A stretch of DNA of 64,000 nucleotides from Oceanicaulis sp. HTCC2633 (GTDB lineage Bacteria > Pseudomonadota > Alphaproteobacteria > Caulobacterales > Maricaulaceae), in contig NZ_CH672428.1 of the NCBI RefSeq assembly GCF_000152745.1, forward strand, positions 3,099,846-3,163,845, read 5' to 3'. Shown here piece by piece: positions 1-8,866 of this stretch; position 1 is the stretch's first letter; each line of letters starts with the position of its first letter. The notes below the pieces were generated by a model that was not told the origin of the DNA, made no database searches, and saw only the letters and a list, made by a program, of their open reading frames with translations. The translations under genes and the position numbers were made by a program.

Positions 1-104
1 CTGGGCGGGCTGCAGGCGTGTTTGTGGTTGCCGGCTCTTGTGGAAAGCTGACATTAACCGCGTTCAGTTATCTCCTTACTCAACGTGCTTGTCTTGGTGA
101 TCCG

Positions 105-1442
105 ATGGGGCCGCTCTCTGCGGGGAAAGTCGAAAAACTGTCCATGCTGCTCGCTCACATGTCGGTCGAGCGGGTGGACGGTCTTGTCGATCTGGCCCGG
201 GAGATGGATCCGGGCATGGCGCGCATGCTGGAGTTTTGCCGCTATGGCGCCGAGGGCGCGGCGTGCCGACAGTTCTTCCTGCCTCTCAAGGACGCCATTG
301 GCGACCGCTCCGTGATCGAGCCGTCCCGCGCGCTGATTCCGGAGGCGCTTCTGGTGCCGCTGTGGAGCTGGATCAGCGCCGATCTTGATCCTGAAGCCGC
401 CGCCGCCGCCATGGACGCCGCGTCCACCTTCTCCCATGACCTTGATGACGAGGCGCTGGATGACGCCCGCGTGCGGGTCGCCGGAGCCATGTTTGAAACC
501 CTGGACTCGCTCCGGGACGAACCCAAGGAAAGCAAGCGCTTGCGCCATCAGCTGGGCGTGACCGACTTTGACGAGATACGCTCCATTGCGGGTCTTCTGA
601 AGAGCGTGCCGGCCTTGCGCGAGGCGCTCGACGGTTTGCCCGATGAGATCGAGAAGATGGATGACGAGGTCTGTGCGGAGCTGCGGGACCGCTATGAACA
701 GGCCATTGAGGAATTGCCGGAGTCCGGGGTCTGGGTGCTGCTGATGACCATGGCGCGGGTGCACAAACCCTGGCGCATGCTGCGCGTGTTCGAGCGTATC
801 GCGCGGCGCGATGATGACTTCCTGCTCACCCATACGGACATGTCGAGCGTGGGTGAGGCGCTGCTCAGTGACGCCGAATTCTATCTCAAGGGCTTCAAGA
901 CCACGCCCAGGACGCCTGAACAGGTGGAGCGCTGCGTGAAGGCGGTGACCCAATTCGCCGCCGTGACCGTGGGCATGACCCGCGAGATCGGCATTCGCAA
1001 GGACGGAACCTGGGGCAAGCGCCTGTTCGAGCTCCGGAACGCCGCCAGCCTGCAGATGGAGGCGATCCATGAAGAGGCGCGGCGCATGTTCGAGCATGCC
1101 CTGCCGGAGACAGGACCCAGACGGCGTACGCGTGAGATTCCTCATCCGGGCGACCCCGTGTTCGACGAAGCCGAAGCGGTCTGCGGATTTCTGTACAGCG
1201 TGAAGGATGATGCGGCGCGGGCCGCCGTGGGCAATGCGCACGCCCATCTTCTCGACGAGTTGCGTGAAGCGAGCGAGAAACTGGGCGAGGAAATCCTGGC
1301 GCGCCTGCGGCGCAATGTCTCAGATGATGTGGAGGCGGATCGCGCTCGATTGCGTGAAGTGACCCGTTTTCTCGATGTACTGGGCATGCGGGAGGCAGGC
1401 GAAGTCCTCCTGCGCCGAGCCGCCGCAGTCCAAGCGGCCTAA
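105..1442 (+). CDS. hypothetical helical protein
   Basis: I do not recognise this protein. From the ATG at 105 it is 445 residues; an in-frame start at 18 would add 29 residues that look unlike the rest, so 105 is preferred. The sequence is rich in Glu, Arg, Leu and Ala and should be almost wholly alpha-helical, with no signal peptide or membrane segment. No catalytic motif is visible. The C-terminal ~70 residues are strongly charged and could form a coiled coil. It ends about 40 nt before a DUF938 methyltransferase on the same strand, so the two may be co-transcribed. Its 5' flank is cut by the window edge. Confidence 0.7.
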   Translation: MGPLSAGKVEKLSMLLAHMSVERVDGLVDLAREMDPGMARMLEFCRYGAEGAACRQFFLPLKDAIGDRSVIEPSRALIPEALLVPLWSWISADLDPEAAAAAMDAASTFSHDLDDEALDDARVRVAGAMFETLDSLRDEPKESKRLRHQLGVTDFDEIRSIAGLLKSVPALREALDGLPDEIEKMDDEVCAELRDRYEQAIEELPESGVWVLLMTMARVHKPWRMLRVFERIARRDDDFLLTHTDMSSVGEALLSDAEFYLKGFKTTPRTPEQVERCVKAVTQFAAVTVGMTREIGIRKDGTWGKRLFELRNAASLQMEAIHEEARRMFEHALPETGPRRRTREIPHPGDPVFDEAEAVCGFLYSVKDDAARAAVGNAHAHLLDELREASEKLGEEILARLRRNVSDDVEADRARLREVTRFLDVLGMREAGEVLLRRAAAVQAA

Positions 1443-1484
1443 TTCGCCTTCAAAGCGGGCGGGTGACAGTCTATCTACCCCCCT

Positions 1485-2135
1485 ATGACACAGAAGACCC
1501 CTCCCATCGCCCTGGAAGACCGCGCCAGTGACGGCGCGCGCCTGAGTTCTCCGAGCGCTGCGCGCAATCGTGAGCCGATCATGTCCGCTCTGGGCGAGAG
1601 ATTGCCCGACGGCGCCCGCGTTCTGGAGATCGCCAGCGGCACGGGGGAGCATGCGCTCGCCGTGGTCAGTGCGCGCCCGGATCTGAGATGGACGCCCAGC
1701 GATCCTGATCCCAAATCCCGCGCCAGCGAGAACGCCTGGGCGGAAGACGCCGAAGGCCGCATTCGCCCGGCGCTCGATCTTGATGTCTGCGCACCGGGCT
1801 GGTGGGACGGACTGGAGTCCGTGGAGGCGATCTATTGCGCCAACATGATCCATATCGCGCCCTGGCAGGCGGCGGAGGGGCTGTTTGACGGCGCTTCGAA
1901 ACTGCTCACGCCGGAAGGCGCCCTGCATCTGTATGGCCCTTTCCTGGAAGGGGCGGACACGGCGCCGTCCAATCTCGACTTTGACGCCAGCCTCAAGCAG
2001 CGCGATCCGCGTTGGGGCGTGCGTCCGCTGGCGGATGTGGATGCGCTGGCGAGCCGTCATGGCCTGGAACGCGTCGAGCGCCTGGTCATGCCGTCCAACA
2101 ATCTGTTGCTGACCTTCAAGCGGGGCAAAGCATGA
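1485..2135 (+). CDS. DUF938 SAM-dependent methyltransferase-like protein
   Basis: A 216-residue protein of the DUF938 family, a class I methyltransferase-like fold of unknown substrate. The SAM-binding glycine motif appears as VLEIASGTGEHA (about residues 46-57), followed by the acidic loop at SDPDP and by NMIHIAPW. The opening SSPSAARNREPI is typical of the family, which is usually near 200 residues, so this copy is full length. Its stop codon overlaps the ATG of ccmI (ATGA-type junction), so it may be translationally coupled to the cytochrome c maturation operon. The reaction it catalyses is not known. Confidence 0.85.
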   Translation: MTQKTPPIALEDRASDGARLSSPSAARNREPIMSALGERLPDGARVLEIASGTGEHALAVVSARPDLRWTPSDPDPKSRASENAWAEDAEGRIRPALDLDVCAPGWWDGLESVEAIYCANMIHIAPWQAAEGLFDGASKLLTPEGALHLYGPFLEGADTAPSNLDFDASLKQRDPRWGVRPLADVDALASRHGLERVERLVMPSNNLLLTFKRGKA

Positions 2136-3088
2136 TGGTCTTCATTGTGCTCACCGCGGTGATCGGCGCCGTGGCCGCATGGCGATTGGCCATGCCCTTC
2201 CTGAAGACCGGACAGGCCGGCGCAGGACGTCTGGCCTCGCTCGTCATGGTCCCGGTCGTGCTGCTGGGCGCGCTTGGATTTTACTTCGTCAATGGCGAGC
2301 CGGAGACGCCCGGCGCGCCCTATGCTGAAGTGGCTCAACGCCTGGCGGACACCAATCCCGAGGAGCTGACGTCCGAGGAACAGGAAGCGCGTTTGCGCGC
2401 AATCCTGCGCGAGAACCCCGAGGATGTTCAGGCCCTGACGCTGCTGGGTCGTTTCCTGTCACGCACGGAGCGTGAACTGGAAGCGGTCACCCTGTTCACG
2501 CGCGCGCTGCAGATCGAGGAGGATCCGCGCATCCTGTCGGATATGGGGCAGGCGCTCGTGGTGCTCAATAACGGTCAGGTCACGCCGGAAGCCGAACGGG
2601 CCTTTGAAGCGGCCAACGCCCTTGATCCCAGCCTGCCGGAACCGGCCTTCTTCCTGGGGTCGGCCTATTACGCCCGCGGCGAACGCAACGAGGCCGCCGC
2701 AGTCTGGTCCGACATCATCATGCGTCTGGATGACGGCGATCCGTTCCGGGCGGCGATCGCGGCGCGGGCGGCGGACCTTCTGTCCCGTCCGCAAGGCGGT
2801 CCGGGGTCTGCCGGGGCGGCGCCCTTTGCTGACGCCATCGCGGCGGGCGTTGCGCCCGAGGACCTGGCCGAGATGATGGTGAGCCGTCTGGAAGCGCGGC
2901 TTGAGGATGATCCTGACGATCTGTCAGGCTGGCTGACGCTGGCGCGGGCGCGCTGGACACAGGGCCAGACCGAGGCCGGGCTTGAGGCGCTGGAGCGCGC
3001 CCGGTCGCGTTTTGAAGACAATGCCGGCGCCCTGGCCCTGATATCAGCCATGCGGACCGCCTTTTCGGTCGAGGAGAGCGAGCAATGA
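2132..3088 (+). CDS. ccmI: cytochrome c maturation protein CcmI (CycH)
   Basis: CcmI holds apocytochrome c by its C-terminus in the periplasm and delivers it to the CcmF/CcmH heme ligation complex. The start is the ATG at 2132, which overlaps the upstream stop; the reading frame is open further upstream but that part is out-of-frame sequence of the methyltransferase gene. The 318-residue product begins with two membrane segments (about residues 2-18 and 32-52), followed by a TPR region (about 85-210) with recurrent helix pairs such as ALTLLGRFLSRTERELEAV. It is the first gene of ccmI-E-F-H, each joined by a 4-nt overlap, the classic alphaproteobacterial cycHJKL order. Confidence 0.9.
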   Translation: MMVFIVLTAVIGAVAAWRLAMPFLKTGQAGAGRLASLVMVPVVLLGALGFYFVNGEPETPGAPYAEVAQRLADTNPEELTSEEQEARLRAILRENPEDVQALTLLGRFLSRTERELEAVTLFTRALQIEEDPRILSDMGQALVVLNNGQVTPEAERAFEAANALDPSLPEPAFFLGSAYYARGERNEAAAVWSDIIMRLDDGDPFRAAIAARAADLLSRPQGGPGSAGAAPFADAIAAGVAPEDLAEMMVSRLEARLEDDPDDLSGWLTLARARWTQGQTEAGLEALERARSRFEDNAGALALISAMRTAFSVEESEQ

Positions 3089-3585
3089 GAAAAGCCCAGC
3101 GACGTCTCTGGATCACGCTGGCGGCCGGTGTGGTCCTGGTCGGGGCGGCGGCGCTCGCCATGACCGCGATGCGCGACGCCATGGTGTTCTTCTACTCGCC
3201 CGCCATGGTGGCCGAGAACCCGCCCCAGCCCGGTCAGCGCGTGCGCGTCGGCGGTCTGGTGCTCGACGGTTCCGTGGAGCGTCCGGCGCGCGGCGGCGCC
3301 AATTTCACCATCACCGATGGCGGCGGGGAAATCCGCATCAGCTATGACGGCTCGCTGCCGGATCTGTTCCGCGAAGGGCAGGGCATTGTGGCCGAGGGCG
3401 TGTTTGATCCTGAGGGCCGCTTTGCCGCCGATACCGTGCTGGCCAAGCACGACGAGACCTACATGCCGCCCGAAGTCGCCGCAGCCCTGCGCGAATCCGG
3501 CATGTGGCACGAAGAGGCGGGCGACCATGAGGGCTATGGCGGACCCGAGGGGTATCGCCCGGCCGAAACGGAGCGTCCGTCATGA
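3085..3585 (+). CDS. ccmE: heme chaperone CcmE (CycJ)
   Basis: CcmE binds heme covalently in the periplasm and passes it to CcmF. The 166-residue protein has one N-terminal membrane anchor (about residues 8-28), a small OB-fold beta domain, and the conserved heme-attachment motif LAKHDETYMP with the histidine at residue 122 and tyrosine at 126. The C-terminal tail is hydrophilic and flexible, as is normal in the family. The start overlaps the ccmI stop by 4 nt and the stop overlaps the ccmF start, so all should be translated from one message. Confidence 0.95.
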   Translation: MRKAQRRLWITLAAGVVLVGAAALAMTAMRDAMVFFYSPAMVAENPPQPGQRVRVGGLVLDGSVERPARGGANFTITDGGGEIRISYDGSLPDLFREGQGIVAEGVFDPEGRFAADTVLAKHDETYMPPEVAAALRESGMWHEEAGDHEGYGGPEGYRPAETERPS

Positions 3586-5543
3586 TTGCAGAGCTTGGAC
3601 GCTATCTGATCGCGCTGGCGCTGCTCGCGAGCCTGGTGCAGATCTTCGTCGCTTGGCGCGGCGCGGGCGGCGTGGGCCGTACCGCCTATGTCAAGGCTGG
3701 GCAGGCAGCGTCGGAAATCGCCGTTCTGGCGGCGGGCGCGGCGATGATCCTGCTGATCGCGAGCTTCCTGCGCTCTGACTTCTCCATCGCCTACGTGGCG
3801 GCGAACTCCTCGGTCGACAAACCGCTCGCCTACAAGATCGCCGCCAGCTGGGGCGGGCATGAAGGCTCCATGCTGCTCTGGTGTCTGCTGCTGGCGGTGT
3901 TCGGCTATGGCCTCGCCCGCTTCGGCCCGAAGGATGACGGCTTGCGCTCGCGCGCTGTGAGCTTTCAAGGGCTGCTGCAGACCCTGTTCTTCGGTTTTCT
4001 CGCTTTCGCGTCCAACCCGTTCGAACGCCTGTCGCCCGTGCCGCTTCAGGGCGCCGAGCTCAATCCGATCCTGCAGGACCCGCTCCTCGTGATCCATCCG
4101 CCCATGCTCTATGTGGGCTATGTGGGCCTGTCGACGGCCTTCGCGATCGCCGCGGCGGGCCTGATGCAGAAGACGCCGGGCCGGGCGCTCGCCGCTGCGA
4201 TCCGTCCCTGGGCGCTGGGCGCCTGGACGGCCTTGACCGCCGGCATCGCGCTTGGGGCCTTCTGGGCCTATTACGAGCTCGGCTGGGGCGGCTGGTGGTT
4301 CTGGGATCCGGTCGAGAACGCCAGCTTCATGCCCTGGCTTCTGGGCGCGGCGCTGATCCACTCCTCCATCGCCACGGAGAAACGCGGCGCCTTTCCGGGC
4401 TGGACCGTCTTTCTGGCGCTTCTGGCCTATATCCTCTCCATCCTGGGCGCCTTCCTGGTGCGTTCGGGCGTCATCACCTCGGTGCACGCCTTCGCACTCG
4501 ATCCCGAACGCGGGGTCTGGATTCTGGGCATGCTGGGCGTGTCCTCGGTCGCGGGCTTCCTGCTGTTTGCGTTGCGCGCCGGTTCGCTGGGCGAGGGGGA
4601 CGGGTTTGAACCCACGTCCAAGGAAGCGCTGATCGGCGCCAACAACCTGCTGCTGGCGGCCACGTCCGGCGTGGTGCTTGTGGGCACGCTGTACCCGATG
4701 CTGCTCGAAATGATGGGGGGCGCGACCATTTCGGTCGGCGCGCCCTATTTCAACGCCGCCGCCACGCCCTTGCTGCTGATCGCGGCGCTGCTGATGCCCG
4801 TCGCGCCCTTCCTGCCCTGGTCGAATGGCGGTCTGAAGAACGCGGTCTCGCAAATGCGCGCGGCGCTGATGCTGATCCCGGTCGCGGCGGTGATCATTGC
4901 GCTCTTGTTCGCCGGCGCCAGCCCGCTGGCGGTTGTTGGCGGCGCTATTGGCGTCTGGGCCATTTCGGGCGCCGTGATGGATCTGGGCCAGTTCCTGCCC
5001 GTCGCCATGGCGCGCGGACAGAAGCTTCTGGTGATCGGACGCGCCATGGCCCATGCCGGCGTTGGCTTCATTGCGCTCGGCGCGGCGGCTGACGCTTCGC
5101 GTCCGCCGGATCAGAACATCGCGCTGGCGCCGGGCGAAAGCGTCGCCATTGCGGGCCGCGAGCTGACGCTGGACGGCGTGCGCCGCGCGGATGGTCCGAA
5201 TTATATGGCTGACCGCGCGCGCATTCTGGTGGATGGCGGCGAGGGGGGCGTGATGTCGCCCGAACGCCGCTTCTACGCCGGCGCCAATCAGACCACGCGC
5301 GAGGTCGCGCTCAAATCCTCGATCGCTGGGGATCTTTATGTCTCGGTGGGCGAGGCGCGTCTGCGTCAGGACGGCTCGACCGCCTTTGAAACGCGGGTCG
5401 CCTTCCACCCGCTGATCTGGTCGTTGAGTCTGGGGGCCATCTTCATTGTTCTGGGCGGCGGGTTGTCGCTGACGGGACGGATGCGCGCCCATGCGCCCCT
5501 GGTCGAGCGAGATGCGTCGGCCCGGCCCGCGGAGGCGGTGTGA
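3582..5543 (+). CDS. ccmF: heme lyase subunit CcmF (CycK)
   Basis: CcmF is the polytopic membrane subunit that ligates heme to apocytochrome c. The 653-residue product has many hydrophobic segments and the diagnostic tryptophan-rich WWD motif WGGWWFWDPVEN at about residue 240. Conserved periplasmic histidines expected to ligate heme are present, for example in the stretch VIHPPMLYVGY. Length matches the family. It sits between ccmE and ccmH with 4-nt overlaps at both ends. Confidence 0.96.
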   Translation: MIAELGRYLIALALLASLVQIFVAWRGAGGVGRTAYVKAGQAASEIAVLAAGAAMILLIASFLRSDFSIAYVAANSSVDKPLAYKIAASWGGHEGSMLLWCLLLAVFGYGLARFGPKDDGLRSRAVSFQGLLQTLFFGFLAFASNPFERLSPVPLQGAELNPILQDPLLVIHPPMLYVGYVGLSTAFAIAAAGLMQKTPGRALAAAIRPWALGAWTALTAGIALGAFWAYYELGWGGWWFWDPVENASFMPWLLGAALIHSSIATEKRGAFPGWTVFLALLAYILSILGAFLVRSGVITSVHAFALDPERGVWILGMLGVSSVAGFLLFALRAGSLGEGDGFEPTSKEALIGANNLLLAATSGVVLVGTLYPMLLEMMGGATISVGAPYFNAAATPLLLIAALLMPVAPFLPWSNGGLKNAVSQMRAALMLIPVAAVIIALLFAGASPLAVVGGAIGVWAISGAVMDLGQFLPVAMARGQKLLVIGRAMAHAGVGFIALGAAADASRPPDQNIALAPGESVAIAGRELTLDGVRRADGPNYMADRARILVDGGEGGVMSPERRFYAGANQTTREVALKSSIAGDLYVSVGEARLRQDGSTAFETRVAFHPLIWSLSLGAIFIVLGGGLSLTGRMRAHAPLVERDASARPAEAV

Positions 5544-5917
5544 TGAAGGCTCTGATCCTCGCGCTGGCCCTCGCGGCGCAAGCCGCGCCGGCAGGCCAGC
5601 TCTCCGCCGATGACGAGGCGCGCGCCCAGGCGCTGATGCGGGAAGTGCGCTGCATGGTCTGCGCGGGGGAATCCATTCTCGATTCCAACGCCGCACAGGC
5701 GCAGGACATGCGTCGCTATGTGCGCGAGCAGGTGGCGCAGGGCGCTGATGACGACGCGGTCCGCGAGGCGCTGGTCCAGCGTTTCGGCTATGCCGTGCTG
5801 ATGCGTCCGCCGGTGGATTCCAATACGATCCTGTTGTGGGTGACGCCTGTGGTGCTGGTGCTTCTGGGGGGCGGGCTGTTGGCGAACGCCATGCGCAAAC
5901 GTCCCACAAAACCGTGA
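5540..5917 (+). CDS. ccmH: cytochrome c maturation thiol reductase CcmH (CycL)
   Basis: CcmH keeps the CXXCH cysteines of apocytochrome c reduced for heme attachment. The 125-residue product has a signal peptide, the redox motif RCMVC (Cys38 and Cys41) and one C-terminal membrane anchor near residues 95-115, as in the short alphaproteobacterial form. It is the last gene of the operon. The thioredoxin partner CcmG and the ABC exporter CcmABCD are not in this window and must lie elsewhere. Confidence 0.93.
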   Translation: MMKALILALALAAQAAPAGQLSADDEARAQALMREVRCMVCAGESILDSNAAQAQDMRRYVREQVAQGADDDAVREALVQRFGYAVLMRPPVDSNTILLWVTPVVLVLLGGGLLANAMRKRPTKP

Positions 5918-5988
5918 GCAGGCCTTGTCTTGAAGCCTGAGCGGGACGTCGCCACCTCATCACGGTAATCAGAGGATGAGAGGCTGGG

Positions 5989-7194
5989 ATGGCGCGATCG
6001 CAGAAAGTCACGTTTGAAGGCGCAGCAGGCGATGTTCTGGCGGCGCGGCTGGACCGCCCGAATGGGCCGATCAGGGCCTGGGCCCTGTTCGCGCATTGCT
6101 TTTCCTGCTCCAAGGACGTGCACGCCGCTCAACGGATTTCCCGACGCCTGACCACCCATGGCTATGCCGTGTTGCGGTTCGACTTTACCGGGCTGGGCCA
6201 GTCCGAGGGTGATTTCGCCAACACCAATTTCAGCTCCAATGTGGAAGACCTGATCAAGGCGGCGGATTATCTGCGCGAGACCCAGGAGGCGCCGCGTCTT
6301 CTGGTCGGTCATTCCCTGGGCGGCGCGGCGGTCATCGCGGCGGCGCCCTCCATCCCGGAAGTGAAGGCGGTCGCCACCCTGAACGCCCCGGCGGACGCTG
6401 AGCATGTGCGTCATCATTTCAGTCGGGATGAGGTGGAGGCGATCGAGGCCAACGGCTCCGCCCGCGTCTCGCTGGCCGGACGCGATTTCACCATCAAGAA
6501 GCAGTTCCTGGACGATATCGAGGACCACAAGCTTGAAGCCGTGGTCGGCGAGATGAAGGCCGCGCTCCTGATCGCGCATTCGCCCATAGACGAGACGGTC
6601 GGCATCGAGAACGCCACGCGCCTGTTCGTGGCCGCCCGCCATCCCAAGAGCTTTCTGAGTCTGGATGACGCCGATCATCTGCTGAGCCGGGAGGCGGACA
6701 CCAATTACGCCGCGGACGCCATCGCCGCCTGGGCGAGCCGTTATGCGCCGCCGGCGCCGGTCGGGCGGCCGCCGCAACTGAAGGCCGGCGAGACAGCGAT
6801 TGTCGCGGAGACCGGGCTGGGCGGCTTTCACAGCTGGGCGGTGACGGGCGAGCACGCCTTCATCGTGGATGAACCCGAACAGGTTGGCGGGCTGGATGGC
6901 GGCCCGGCGCCCTATGATCTTCTGTCGGCGGCGCTCGGCGCCTGCACCACCATGACCTTGCGCATGTACGCCAATCACAAGGGGATCGAGCTGGGGCGCA
7001 TCACGACAAGGGTCACCCATAGCAAGGTGAAGGCCGAAGGGCCGTCAGACCTGTTTGAACGCGAGATCGAGGTGGAGGGTCTGGAAGACGAATCCCTGCA
7101 ACTCAAGCTCCTGGAAATTGCGAACAAATGCCCGGTGCACCGCACGCTGGAACGCGGCGCGCATGTGGAAAGCCGCTATAAAACAACGCGCTGA
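5989..7194 (+). CDS. alpha/beta-hydrolase fused to OsmC domain
   Basis: A 401-residue fusion known from many Proteobacteria. Residues 1-250 are an alpha/beta hydrolase: an oxyanion region FAHCFSCSKD, the nucleophile elbow GHSLGG with Ser about 105, and a late acid/His pair in LDDADHLL. Residues 260-401 are an OsmC/Ohr-type domain with the two redox cysteines in LGACTTMT and NKCPVHRTL. OsmC domains reduce organic hydroperoxides; the substrate of the fused hydrolase is unknown. It stands alone, 71 nt after ccmH and before degP. Both domains appear catalytically complete. Confidence 0.9.
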   Translation: MARSQKVTFEGAAGDVLAARLDRPNGPIRAWALFAHCFSCSKDVHAAQRISRRLTTHGYAVLRFDFTGLGQSEGDFANTNFSSNVEDLIKAADYLRETQEAPRLLVGHSLGGAAVIAAAPSIPEVKAVATLNAPADAEHVRHHFSRDEVEAIEANGSARVSLAGRDFTIKKQFLDDIEDHKLEAVVGEMKAALLIAHSPIDETVGIENATRLFVAARHPKSFLSLDDADHLLSREADTNYAADAIAAWASRYAPPAPVGRPPQLKAGETAIVAETGLGGFHSWAVTGEHAFIVDEPEQVGGLDGGPAPYDLLSAALGACTTMTLRMYANHKGIELGRITTRVTHSKVKAEGPSDLFEREIEVEGLEDESLQLKLLEIANKCPVHRTLERGAHVESRYKTTR

Positions 7195-7211
7195 GACGCC
7201 TCGCCTGATAA

Positions 7212-7236
7212 TTACGGAACCGTAAGGTTGCCGTAA
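7212..7236. promoter_or_regulatory. repeat cluster upstream of degP
   Basis: Three half-sites lie about 100 nt before degP: TTACGG at 7212, CCGTAA at 7220 and CCGTAA at 7231. The first two form an inverted repeat with a 2-nt spacer; the last two form a direct repeat with an 11-nt period. An 11-nt direct repeat is the usual geometry for OmpR/PhoB-family regulators, and such a regulator is encoded two genes on. Its role here is inferred. Confidence 0.45.
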
Positions 7237-7328
7237 TATTCCTGTCAGCCGCACCCTGTCATCAAATTCATGTTCCCATGGACCGGTTCGCCGGTTCTGA
7301 CCCGCGCAAAGGACTGTGATTGTCTGCC

Positions 7329-8804
7329 ATGAAACTCACCCAACGTTTGATCCTGTCCGCCGCTGTCGCCGCTCTCTCTCTGGGAGCCGTGACCACATTC
7401 GCCGTGAACGCGCAGGAAGCGCCGTCCGCCTATTCCCATGCTGCGCCGAATGGCGCGCCGATGAGCTTCGCCAGCCTGATTGAGCAGGTCAGTCCGGCCG
7501 TGGTCTCCATCGAGGCGGAAGGGCGTGTGGATAGCGCGAATGCGCCGGACATGTCGCAACTGCCGCCGCAATTCCGCGAGTTTTTCGAGCGCTTTGGAGG
7601 CATGCCGGATCAGCCGCGCGAGCGCCGCGCCCAGGGCTCGGGCTTCTTCATCTCCGCAGACGGCTATGTGGTCACCAACAATCACGTCATCGAGGGTGCG
7701 GACACGATCCGCGTGGTGCTGACGGACGGACGTTCTCTGGATGCGACGGTTGTGGGCACGGATGTGGCCACCGATCTCGCCTTGCTGCGCGTGGCTGAAG
7801 AGGACGAGCCCTTCGCCTATGTGGAGCTGGAACGCGATCTGAACATCCGCGTCGGCGACTGGGTCGTGGCCGTCGGAAATCCGTTCGGCCTGGGCGGCAC
7901 CGCCACGGCGGGCATCATCTCCGCGACGGGGCGCCAGATGGGCGCCGCGCAAGCCTATACCGACTTCCTGCAGATCGATGCGCCGATCAATCGCGGCAAT
8001 TCCGGCGGTCCGGCCTTTGACCTGGATGGCAAGGTGATCGGGGTGAACTCCGCCATCATCAGCCCGACGGGCGGCAATGTGGGCATCGGCTTCGCCATCC
8101 CCTCCGATCTCGCCGCCACCGTGATCGATCAGCTGATCGAAAACGGCGAGGTGCGCCGCGGCTATCTGGGCATCGCGCCGGCGGTGCTGACCGATGATCT
8201 CAAGGACGCGATGGGCCTGGCGGACGATCTGGAAGGGGTTCTGATCAACCAGGTGCTCGATGACACGCCGGCTCAGGCTGCAGGCCTCGAGAATGGCGAC
8301 ATCATCCTCGAAATCAATGGCGAGCCCGTTGACGATCCGCGCGAGCTGACCCGTCGGGTCGGGGCTTTCGCGCTGGGCGAACGCGTCGCCTTCCGCATTC
8401 TGCGCGACGAGCGCGAGCGCACGATCCGGGTCGAGCTGACCGAGCGTCCTGACGCCTCGACCCCGGCCCAGACCGCCCCGTCCGAAGCTGGCGCTGCGGC
8501 GCAATTCGGTCTGGCGCTGAGCGTGCCGGATGAGGCCGAGCGTGAAGCGCTCGAGCTTGAGGGCCGCGGCCTTCTGGTTGAAGGCGTTCGTCCGGGTTCT
8601 GAGGCCTCGGAGAAGGGTCTGCGTCCGGGCGATGTGATCCTTGAAGCGGGCGGGCGCGATCTGAACGCCCTGTCCGATTTCGAGGCGGCCGTGGAGGATG
8701 CGCGTGAGCGCGACCGCCGCGCGCTTCTGGTCTTCGTGGTGTCCCAGAACGGCCAGCGCCGTTACGCCGCGTTGGAAATGCCGTCCGAAGAGGCGGATGA
8801 ATAA
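7329..8804 (+). CDS. degP: periplasmic serine protease DegP/HtrA (Do family)
   Basis: Degrades and chaperones misfolded envelope proteins. From the ATG at 7329 (a TTG lies three codons upstream) the 491-residue protein has a signal peptide ending near VNAQEA, a trypsin-like domain with the catalytic triad His119 (TNNHVIEG), Asp149 (ATDLALL) and Ser225 (RGNSGGPAF), and two PDZ domains (about 280-370 and 395-485). Length is that of a normal two-PDZ HtrA. The next two genes encode a two-component system on the same strand, so the three probably form an envelope-stress unit. Confidence 0.94.
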   Translation: MKLTQRLILSAAVAALSLGAVTTFAVNAQEAPSAYSHAAPNGAPMSFASLIEQVSPAVVSIEAEGRVDSANAPDMSQLPPQFREFFERFGGMPDQPRERRAQGSGFFISADGYVVTNNHVIEGADTIRVVLTDGRSLDATVVGTDVATDLALLRVAEEDEPFAYVELERDLNIRVGDWVVAVGNPFGLGGTATAGIISATGRQMGAAQAYTDFLQIDAPINRGNSGGPAFDLDGKVIGVNSAIISPTGGNVGIGFAIPSDLAATVIDQLIENGEVRRGYLGIAPAVLTDDLKDAMGLADDLEGVLINQVLDDTPAQAAGLENGDIILEINGEPVDDPRELTRRVGAFALGERVAFRILRDERERTIRVELTERPDASTPAQTAPSEAGAAAQFGLALSVPDEAEREALELEGRGLLVEGVRPGSEASEKGLRPGDVILEAGGRDLNALSDFEAAVEDARERDRRALLVFVVSQNGQRRYAALEMPSEEADE

Positions 8805-8866
8805 CAACAACACGCAGGCGCCGGGTCGGGACGGCCGGCGCCTGTTCTGGTTCGGGAGAGTGAGTC

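Noticed and set aside
2012..2131. N-terminal extension of CcmI
   Set aside because: It is out-of-frame sequence of the methyltransferase gene; the ATG at 2132 overlaps the previous stop as in the rest of the operon.
3534..6113. A very long minus-strand open frame (859 codons) opposite ccmE-ccmF-ccmH
   Set aside because: It mirrors recognised genes on the plus strand, has a composition rich in Arg, Gln and His typical of antisense GC-rich frames, and shows no domain.
7245..8813. Long minus-strand open frame opposite degP
   Set aside because: Full overlap with a gene holding an intact catalytic triad and PDZ domains; the antisense product is low-complexity His/Arg-rich.
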